Part shown: positions 14,683-21,123 of the stretch, in pieces
How positions within the stretch are numbered: position 1 is the first letter of the stretch
Layout of the letters: each line of letters opens with the position of its first letter
From: JADJXV01 sp964527785
GTDB lineage: Bacteria; Bacteroidota; Ignavibacteria; Kapaibacteriales; UBA961
Direction: 5' to 3'
Assembly (NCBI GenBank): GCA_964527785.1
Contig: CAZGNO010000061.1
Span: 1 to 21,123 of the forward strand
Length of the DNA stretch: 21,123 bases
The notes under the pieces: generated by a model
Database searches by the model: none
Told to the model about the DNA's origin: nothing
Seen by the model: only the letters and a program-made list of their open reading frames with translations
Position numbers and translations under genes: made by a program

Positions 14683-15840
14683 TCAAACCTGTGAATCATA
14701 CTTTTTAGTTCCTGAGTAAAGCTCATATTCCAATAGCCGACAGTCTATATCTGCATTAAAGAATTCAAATTTACGTTTTGCTCTCAGCCCGACCTTTTTA
14801 GCCAAATCCATATTCCCCGTAAAGATATATCCTGTATAGCCACTGCATTTTTGCTTGAAGAAATCACCAATTTCTTTGTATATTTCTTCAAGATCTTCTT
14901 CCTCACCAAGGCGATCGCCATATTCAGGATTAAGTACAACTACCCCACCACCTTCAGGAATCAGTGTTTCCCGAAAATCTGCGAGTGAACTTTCTACTAT
15001 ATCACTTACTCCAGCTAATCGAGAGTTTTCTGTTACAGAAAAAATTGCCTTAGCATCGTGATCTGTTGCAATGATGCGTCCATTAAACGGAGCAATTGCA
15101 CCCCTTGCTTCACGAGTCATTGATTCCCATATAGTTTCGTCATAATCGCGAACGTGCATAAATCCAAAATTATCCCGCAGAAGACCCGGTGCGTGATTTG
15201 TAGCAATAAGAGCAGCTTCAATTGCAAGAGTACCGCTACCGCACATAGGATTTACAAAATTTGACTGTTTGTCCCAACGGGTAGCCATAATAACGGCAGC
15301 CGCTAATGTTTCTCGCATAGGAGCTGCGTGAGGCAACTTACGATAACCACGTTTAGAAAGTGATTCACCCGACGTATCAATATACACACAACAATCATTA
15401 CCTTTCCAATATAAGAAAACAACAGTCCTGTTTGTTTCAGAGCCGGAATCGGGGCGTTTATTTGTTTTGGTACGGATTCTATCAACGATTGCATCCTTAC
15501 ATTTCACATTTGCAAATTGTGTATTATTTATGCTTGGTGTTTCAACGGCTGAAACGACGCTTACATAGCCATTATCGGGAACGATTGTTTCCCATGGGAT
15601 TCGAGAGGTGTGATAATATAAATCAGCAGGAGTTGCTGCTCTGAAATCTTTCAGTGAAAATAACACACGATGAGCAGTTCTCAAATGAAGATTAAGACGC
15701 ATAGTATCGGCAAGAGTACCTTCTGTTGTTATCCCGGCAAATGCTTCCCCAATAACAGGAAAACCTAGAGCCAGTATTTCTTGCTTCAAAAAAACAGTCA
15801 TTCGTTTCGGACAGGTAACTAAGATTCGGGATTTGGTCAT
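14683..15840 (-). CDS. THUMP-domain class I SAM-dependent RNA methyltransferase
   Basis: This 385-residue protein has the layout of the N-terminal half of E. coli RlmL (23S rRNA m2G2445) and related tRNA/rRNA guanine-N2 methyltransferases. An N-terminal ferredoxin-like/THUMP region (about 1-155) is followed by GYRK (165-168), SAM motif NPMCGSGTLAIEAALIA (197-213), ATDHD (258-262) and the catalytic loop NPEYGDRLG (304-312). The usual catalytic loop is NPPYG; here Glu replaces the second proline. The closing FNADIDCRLLEYELYSG (361-377) is typical of the family. The substrate cannot be decided between 23S rRNA and tRNA. It is a lone minus-strand gene, separated from the upstream T9SS gene by a terminator. 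Confidence 0.88.
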   Translation of the reverse strand: MTKSRILVTCPKRMTVFLKQEILALGFPVIGEAFAGITTEGTLADTMRLNLHLRTAHRVLFSLKDFRAATPADLYYHTSRIPWETIVPDNGYVSVVSAVETPSINNTQFANVKCKDAIVDRIRTKTNKRPDSGSETNRTVVFLYWKGNDCCVYIDTSGESLSKRGYRKLPHAAPMRETLAAAVIMATRWDKQSNFVNPMCGSGTLAIEAALIATNHAPGLLRDNFGFMHVRDYDETIWESMTREARGAIAPFNGRIIATDHDAKAIFSVTENSRLAGVSDIVESSLADFRETLIPEGGGVVVLNPEYGDRLGEEEDLEEIYKEIGDFFKQKCSGYTGYIFTGNMDLAKKVGLRAKRKFEFFNADIDCRLLEYELYSGTKKYDSQV

Positions 15841-15895
15841 TGATTATGAAATTGTTAGAAATAGAGTATTTGTATATGATTATTGAGAGTGTACG

Positions 15896-15949
15896 AAAAA
15901 AAATGAAACTCTGTGGATAAATCGTTTCCTCAATTTTCCACAGAGTTTC
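15896..15949 (-). terminator. Intrinsic terminator of the T9SS cargo gene
   Basis: A 13-bp perfect stem joins GAAACTCTGTGGA (15905-15917) and TCCACAGAGTTTC (15937-15949) around a 19-base loop. Read on the minus strand, the stem is followed by a run of eight Ts (15903 to 15896). It begins 38 bases after the stop codon at 15987. The loop is longer than usual. Confidence 0.8.
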
Positions 15950-15986
15950 TCAAATGTAAACGTACTACAATGCAGTATATTCTTTT

Positions 15987-18900
15987 TTATTTAGCAATGA
16001 GTATTCTCTTGACAAGAATTTCTGACGGAGACTGGAGAACTACAAAATACACTCCTGATGGAATATCATTTAATGCACTTACAATTTCTTGAGTTCCGGT
16101 AAGTCTTCCATTGTACAATTCAGCAATATCTTCTCCTAAAGGATTCGTGAGTAATATTCTATATTGTCCTTCTTCTGAGGTCGCTATCGTCATATTTATC
16201 GCTTCCGAAGCAGGGTTCGGTTGCAATGAAAGTGACAAGATAGAACCCGGTTTATACAACCTTACTCCTCCATCTTTACAGATTCCCGAAAGGTTAAACA
16301 CACCATCTTTTGTACTAACTAGCACCTTTCCGCTCTCAAATATTAATGACTTTACGATAATTGATGATGACTCAACTGCTCCTAAAGCTGCTTTCATCTC
16401 TATAATTGCCAAAGTATCATTGCTATTATTACGTATTCCGTTTACAGATATAATTCGTCTATTGGTGTTATCAATTGTAGAAGTCCCGCTAATCGGAACA
16501 AGAATGGTTGGCTCTACAGATAGCTGTGCAGTAAAATTGGATGCGATTGCTTGAGTTAAATTTTTTGAAGAAGTTATCACAAGCGGTATCCTTACAGTTT
16601 CCCCTGCAATTGCTTCAATGATTGTGGGCGACACCGATACCGACATTACTGCTGAATTCGGTTTCAAATATGAAAACAGTAACGAATTATTCGTACATCC
16701 GTTAGCATTAGTAACTTCGACTGTATAATTGCCTTCATTTGCTGCATAAACAGATTCATTTATTTGCCCAATATCATTTCCGTTCAGGTACCATTTATAG
16801 CTATTAGTACCTATGTATGGACTGACTACAAGTGAATCATCGCCTTTTTGACTGATAGTCGGTATTACAGGTAATGGATTGACAATAGTCGTCAGTTCGC
16901 CGGATATACCTTTACAGCCGTTTTGATTAGTTACTGTTACACTATACTTACCTGCGGTTTTAACGGTTATTTTCTGAGAGGTTGCTCCATTCGACCAAAG
17001 ATAATCGTTGAATAATCCTGCATTCAATATTACGCTGTCCCCTTCGCAGAATTCAAGTTTTCCTTGAATTACAATACTTGGGACAGGAAGTGGACTTACT
17101 GTTATGACTTTTGGCTGAGATGTACCTTTGCAACCGCTAGCATCAGTCACCTCTACAGTATAACTTCCGGCTTTTGTGACGGTTATTGTCCGTGATGTCT
17201 CACCACTAGACCACTTGTAGCTAGCGAACGGACCGGCATCCAGCTCTACACTCTCCCCTTCACAAAGGGCAGTTTTCCCAACAGCTGTTATTGTTGGAGA
17301 TAAAGAACTGCTAATTGTGACCCCCATTGTATTTTCACTTGTACAAAGAGAAGAACTTTCTGTTACTTTTACACTACCTGATCCGGCAGTTGTCCAATTT
17401 ATACTAATAGTTGAACTCCCTTGTCCAGAAACTATAGTTCCTTCGGGAGAAACTGTCCAATTGTATGAATTTACAGCTACAGGTGTTACAGAATATTGTA
17501 CCGGAACCCCATTCACACACGTAACGTTTTGACCAGTAATTTTGGGAGTAGGGCGAGTATTAAGAGTTACCGCTACTATATTTGAATTACCTTTGCATCC
17601 TCCTACTGCTTCAACAGCTACAGAATAATTCCCTCCGGTTTTTACAATTATAGACTGGCTTGTCTCTCCGCTCGACCATTTATAACTTGAATATCCTGCT
17701 CCTGCATCTAATACAACGCTGTCACCCGTACATAAATTTTCACTGCCTGTTACTCCAAGATTGAATGATAATTGATCACTAACATTAACTAAGTATGTAA
17801 CATCTTTTGTACAGTTAGACCCTAAATCTCTTTCAGTTAATGAAACTGTTCCCGGACCGAGCGCAATCCAACTTACTGTAATTTTATTTGTTCCAAGCCC
17901 GCTTGTAATTTGACCGTTGAGAGTAATAGTCCATTTGTATTCTCGGTTAGGATTTGGCGCAACTTCATATACAAGTCCTGTAGAATTAAGGCACGCAGAA
18001 TTTTGCCCTTGAATGCTTGGGTTCGGTGAAGGTAGAATTGTTACTGTGACAGGAAAACGTTTTGCACTGATACAATTAGTTGTAGTATCTAATGATTCTA
18101 GATAATACACAGTGGTTGTGGTTAAAGTCGGGGTAGTAAAATCACGACCAACCTGCAAAAGCTTACCTCCGTTCAGAGAATCATACCAACGGAAATTGAC
18201 ATCCGAAGGAAAAATTGCTGATAATTTTACCGATGAATTTACACAGAGCGAAGGATGATCGGCAGTAGGAACTGAAGGAGGTTCGACTACATTCACTCGT
18301 ATCTGCTTACGTCCACTCGTGCATTTGGTTGTTGTATCTTGTGATTCCACATAGAGTACTATAGAATTTTTAAGTGCTGGAGTTGTGTATAAAGTGCCTG
18401 TTGCAATCGGAGTTGTAGCGTCTATTGCATCATACCAGGCGATTGTAGAAGTTGGGTCGGCTATGGCTGATAATTGTAATTCTGTTCCTACACAGGTTTT
18501 TCTTTCTTCTGCAGTAGCTAGATTAGGTAATGGTTTAGTAGAAACTATATATGAAATCGTTTTGGAGCAGTTATCATCTGTTACAGTTAATGTATAGACA
18601 TTTGGTACATCAGGAGTTACGGTAACAGTTGGATTTGTACTGATAGTAGTTCCTTTCACAATATCTTTCCAATCGTACTTGACAGTTCCTGTCCCTGAGG
18701 CATTATTTGTAAGAGTCAGAGGTTTACCGGGGCATACGAGTGTGTCGTGAGGTGGTTCAATGTTTACAGAGCATGTATTGAGAGCCATTACAAAGCAGTC
18801 TCTCCATCCACTTATTTCCTTGAATTTTGCACCTGATGTCGTTTGTAAATCCTGAGAGAGTGTACTACCTGTTATGTATACGTTGCCGGTGTTGCTAACT

Positions 18901-20939
18901 GCAATACTATTAACCTCATCATCTGTACTCCCCCCGACAAATGCTGAATATAGACATACGTTACCGGCAGGGTTCAATTGAATTACAAATCCTTCTTTAC
19001 CTCCATGATAATTAAAATCTATTACTTTACCTGTTGGAAAATCTGTTGACAATGTTGTTCCTGCTATAACGACTGACCCGGTAATATCATAATATTTGAT
19101 AGTTTTGGGTTCATCAACATCATTGCTTCCCCCTAAAAATGTAGAAAAATACATTCCGCCGTTTGTTCCGAGTTTCATTACAAACCCCTCAGATCCTCCT
19201 CCGAATGTTTGGTCGAAAACTGTCGGATTAAAATCTGCGGAGTTAGTTATCCCACATACTGCTGCAATTCCTTGTCTGTCTACATCTACGCTAAAACACT
19301 CATCATTACCATTGGCACCAATCAACGTTGAATAGTCAAGCGTTCCACCATTTATACCAAGTTTTACTAAAAATCCATCCTCAGTTTGGATATTACTGTT
19401 AGTTTTTCTAAAAGCTGTAGCAGTAGTTTTGAATGAAATTTTTGCTGTAACAGGTGGAGTAGGACCTAGAGAAAAACCATCATTTCTCGTTTTACCTACT
19501 ACAATGGGGTAATTATTTCTATCCAATGCAACTCCATTGCATTCATCAATAGTCGAGTCTAAGCCCAGAAATGTTGAAAAAACCAAACCTGAACCGCTAA
19601 CATTAACCTTAGTAACAAACCCATCTTTGGTTTTAGATACCAATGGAGATATTTGTAGATTGTTTGTCGGTCTCAGTGCCCCGTTTACAATTGGAAAATT
19701 AGAAGATTTGGTAAATCCTACAACAACGGCATCATTTACAAATGGAACCAATACAACATCATTTGCAGCATCCTCACCTGCCCCGCCAAGATATGCGCCA
19801 TAAATTAAATCTGCACCAGAATATGATAATTTTGCAATAAAACCATCGCTGCTACCATGGTATATGTGGTCAAATTCAACATTAGAATATGGGAGATTAT
19901 CTGAAAAGGTGAATCCACAGAACACTACATACCCTGCTTCATCTACTGCACATGACTTAGCAAAATCATCTCGAGTTCCACCGTAATAAGTACAGAAAAT
20001 TAATTCATTTAAGTCAGAACTGAATTTTGCTACGAATACGTCTCTTTCAGCATCAATTGTTCTGTCGTAGCTGCCTACTTGCGTAGGAAAATTACTTGAT
20101 TGAGTTGTTCCTACTACCACAGCATTGCCGGCTATATCCAAAACTACCTTATTCCCTACATCTACATCTGCTCCGCCAATAAATGTAGAATACAAAAGTG
20201 GATCAATTACAAGCTGATTGTTATTATCATAGTCGGCTAATTGAAAACCAATGCTCCCGTCTTGCCTTTTAATAAAAGTGCACTCCACTTGTTTCTTTAT
20301 GTTGTTAATTGTTTGGTAAGCGTATAGCTTCTGCTGAACTACTTCACCGATTGAAGTTTGTAGTACCAATTCACCTTGATTGTTAATATTTACACCCTTT
20401 GCACCATTGAATCTCAATGCAATATCATTGGGATTACCACCGGGAGCTACTATAAAATCATAACGCATATAATTACCGTCAAAATACAAGCGTTCATCTA
20501 TTCCCTTATAGACATCATGGCGAATGATTTCATTAAATACCGAAGCATATCCTGCCCATTTGGATTTGTCTCTACCTAATATATAATTATAATAGCTTTT
20601 TTGTAAACCGTTAGGAGAATCAGTAGTGGCTTTAGCGCCAATACATTCCATGTCCACTACATTACCATAAATTCTTTCTTTTGGTGAATCTACTGAAAGA
20701 GCAGTTGTAGGTTTGTCTTTTGAGTCAAGTACTACTTTATGAAAATCATAACGAATCCCTTGTTTAGTTACCCATGCATTCATTCCTTTTATCCGTGCAA
20801 GAAACAAAACCTCATTGCTCCATTGACCTTTATTCTGAATGAAAACAGATTGTGACTGCTTGACTTGCTTAATAACAGCAGCATCAACGACGATTATTGT
20901 ACCAAAAAACAAAAGAATCATGAAGAATAGATTTTTCAT
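15987..20939 (-). CDS. Giant secreted SBBP/Ig-like protein with T9SS type A sorting domain
   Basis: This 1650-residue protein starts with a signal peptide (MKNLFFMILLFFGTIIVV, cleavage near DAA). An N-terminal domain (about 26-245, IQNKGQWSNEV) of the type that usually precedes SBBP repeats comes next. Seven SBBP repeats follow (about 246-722), each starting like YSTFIGG and ending like GFVxKL. After that come a PKD-like unit (about 724-800), two Ig-like units with YYLES-DTTTNCIS type ends (about 800-970), two PKD-like units (about 976-1060 and 1131-1213), and three close Ig-like copies with CEGDSV and YKWSSGETS plus a degenerate fourth (about 1060-1423). Near the end are a cohesin-like region (about 1426-1560) and a C-terminal sorting domain (about 1563-1650, LQPNPASEAINM, ending KRILIAK). 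It should cross the inner membrane by Sec and the outer membrane by T9SS, ending at the surface or outside. Role: probably adhesin or matrix binding, inferred. The start at 20939, not the upstream ATG at 20999, is set by AGGAG and the signal peptide. Confidence 0.9.
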   Translation of the reverse strand: MKNLFFMILLFFGTIIVVDAAVIKQVKQSQSVFIQNKGQWSNEVLFLARIKGMNAWVTKQGIRYDFHKVVLDSKDKPTTALSVDSPKERIYGNVVDMECIGAKATTDSPNGLQKSYYNYILGRDKSKWAGYASVFNEIIRHDVYKGIDERLYFDGNYMRYDFIVAPGGNPNDIALRFNGAKGVNINNQGELVLQTSIGEVVQQKLYAYQTINNIKKQVECTFIKRQDGSIGFQLADYDNNNQLVIDPLLYSTFIGGADVDVGNKVVLDIAGNAVVVGTTQSSNFPTQVGSYDRTIDAERDVFVAKFSSDLNELIFCTYYGGTRDDFAKSCAVDEAGYVVFCGFTFSDNLPYSNVEFDHIYHGSSDGFIAKLSYSGADLIYGAYLGGAGEDAANDVVLVPFVNDAVVVGFTKSSNFPIVNGALRPTNNLQISPLVSKTKDGFVTKVNVSGSGLVFSTFLGLDSTIDECNGVALDRNNYPIVVGKTRNDGFSLGPTPPVTAKISFKTTATAFRKTNSNIQTEDGFLVKLGINGGTLDYSTLIGANGNDECFSVDVDRQGIAAVCGITNSADFNPTVFDQTFGGGSEGFVMKLGTNGGMYFSTFLGGSNDVDEPKTIKYYDITGSVVIAGTTLSTDFPTGKVIDFNYHGGKEGFVIQLNPAGNVCLYSAFVGGSTDDEVNSIAVSNTGNVYITGSTLSQDLQTTSGAKFKEISGWRDCFVMALNTCSVNIEPPHDTLVCPGKPLTLTNNASGTGTVKYDWKDIVKGTTISTNPTVTVTPDVPNVYTLTVTDDNCSKTISYIVSTKPLPNLATAEERKTCVGTELQLSAIADPTSTIAWYDAIDATTPIATGTLYTTPALKNSIVLYVESQDTTTKCTSGRKQIRVNVVEPPSVPTADHPSLCVNSSVKLSAIFPSDVNFRWYDSLNGGKLLQVGRDFTTPTLTTTTVYYLESLDTTTNCISAKRFPVTVTILPSPNPSIQGQNSACLNSTGLVYEVAPNPNREYKWTITLNGQITSGLGTNKITVSWIALGPGTVSLTERDLGSNCTKDVTYLVNVSDQLSFNLGVTGSENLCTGDSVVLDAGAGYSSYKWSSGETSQSIIVKTGGNYSVAVEAVGGCKGNSNIVAVTLNTRPTPKITGQNVTCVNGVPVQYSVTPVAVNSYNWTVSPEGTIVSGQGSSTISINWTTAGSGSVKVTESSSLCTSENTMGVTISSSLSPTITAVGKTALCEGESVELDAGPFASYKWSSGETSRTITVTKAGSYTVEVTDASGCKGTSQPKVITVSPLPVPSIVIQGKLEFCEGDSVILNAGLFNDYLWSNGATSQKITVKTAGKYSVTVTNQNGCKGISGELTTIVNPLPVIPTISQKGDDSLVVSPYIGTNSYKWYLNGNDIGQINESVYAANEGNYTVEVTNANGCTNNSLLFSYLKPNSAVMSVSVSPTIIEAIAGETVRIPLVITSSKNLTQAIASNFTAQLSVEPTILVPISGTSTIDNTNRRIISVNGIRNNSNDTLAIIEMKAALGAVESSSIIVKSLIFESGKVLVSTKDGVFNLSGICKDGGVRLYKPGSILSLSLQPNPASEAINMTIATSEEGQYRILLTNPLGEDIAELYNGRLTGTQEIVSALNDIPSGVYFVVLQSPSEILVKRILIAK

Positions 20940-20944
20940 AAGCA

Positions 20945-20949
20945 CTCCT
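20945..20949 (-). promoter_or_regulatory. Ribosome binding site of the T9SS cargo gene
   Basis: The minus strand reads AGGAG, five bases, then ATG at 20939. This is the best Shine-Dalgarno in the window and fixes the start of the giant secreted protein 20 codons inside the longest open frame. Confidence 0.65.
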
Positions 20950-21095
20950 ATACAGGGTAAACGGATATGGATGGTTGAGAAATAGCTAAATATTATCAAT
21001 ACACTTTAACATCAACTATACTTTACGCAATTTACGAATTTCCACGCAGTCTAATTTGACTTTTTATGCTGTAAATGACATCTCTTAAATTGCCC

Positions 21096-21123
21096 GTCAT
21101 TCTGAGTGCAACGAAGAATCTCC
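21096..21123. repeat. Half copy of the dispersed repeat at the window end
   Basis: GTCATTCTGA at 21096-21105, then GAAGAATCTCC ending at 21123, matches the left half of the element at 9961-9996 and the reverse complement of the right halves at 1-45 and 10030-10059. It is cut by the end of the window. The 150 bases between it and the start of the T9SS gene hold no gene that I can see. Confidence 0.65.

Noticed and set aside
14529..14726. Minus-strand 65-residue open frame over the REP-like pair
   Set aside because: It translates the repeat and overlaps the 3' end of the methyltransferase gene.
16111..20579. Plus-strand open frames opposite the T9SS cargo gene
   Set aside because: They are shadows of a long Ser/Thr/Val/Gly-rich coding region.
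20940..20999. Upstream start of the T9SS cargo protein
   Set aside because: The added 20 residues precede a complete signal peptide, and the AGGAG site lies inside that extension.
1..21123. CRISPR array, tRNA or rRNA genes, transposase, integrase, phage or defence genes
   Set aside because: I looked for them and saw no regularly spaced repeats with spacers, no tRNA-like cloverleaf or rRNA sequence, and no protein with such motifs.

Overview
The window is about 21 kb of AT-rich bacterial DNA with ten genes or gene fragments of clear or probable protein-coding nature and no RNA genes. The large gene at the right end encodes a protein with a signal peptide, SBBP beta-propeller repeats, PKD/Ig-like modules and a C-terminal type IX secretion (T9SS type A) sorting domain. 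Together with DUF4159 and DUF4175 proteins, weak or absent Shine-Dalgarno sites at many starts, and a candidate TAnnTTTG promoter, this points to the Bacteroidota/Chlorobi (FCB) lineage, perhaps Ignavibacteria or Kapabacteria. That finer placement is inference.

Layout. Positions 1-341 hold a partial dispersed repeat and a 23-bp perfect palindrome. Positions 342-6119 are a minus-strand cluster read rsmA, rsmG, DUF4159, DUF4175: two 16S rRNA methyltransferases followed by two envelope proteins of unknown function. Positions 6288-7456 are a second minus-strand pair: a 104-aa unknown protein overlapping a 291-aa coiled-coil protein with a C-terminal membrane anchor. A 221-bp divergent region separates this pair from a bifunctional (p)ppGpp synthetase/hydrolase (7678-9915, plus). 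A 172-bp MITE-like element with inverted ends lies just after it, then a small lipoprotein gene (10114-10500, minus). This is divergent from aspS (10622-12406, plus), which is followed by an exported TPR-like/thioredoxin protein (12487-14376). A strong terminator and a pair of inverted REP-like hairpins fill the convergent gap. After that come a THUMP-domain RNA methyltransferase (14683-15840, minus), a strong minus-strand terminator, and the 1650-aa T9SS cargo protein (15987-20939, minus). The window ends inside another copy of the dispersed repeat.

The genes are mostly housekeeping for translation (rsmA, rsmG, aspS, RNA methyltransferase) and stringent response (rel), mixed with envelope and secreted proteins. 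I see no defence system, phage, integrase, transposase or CRISPR array. The least explained items are the dispersed repeat family (four half-copies), the REP-like hairpin pair, the long palindrome after the DUF4175 gene, the palindrome upstream of aspS, and the unknown two-gene unit divergent from rel.
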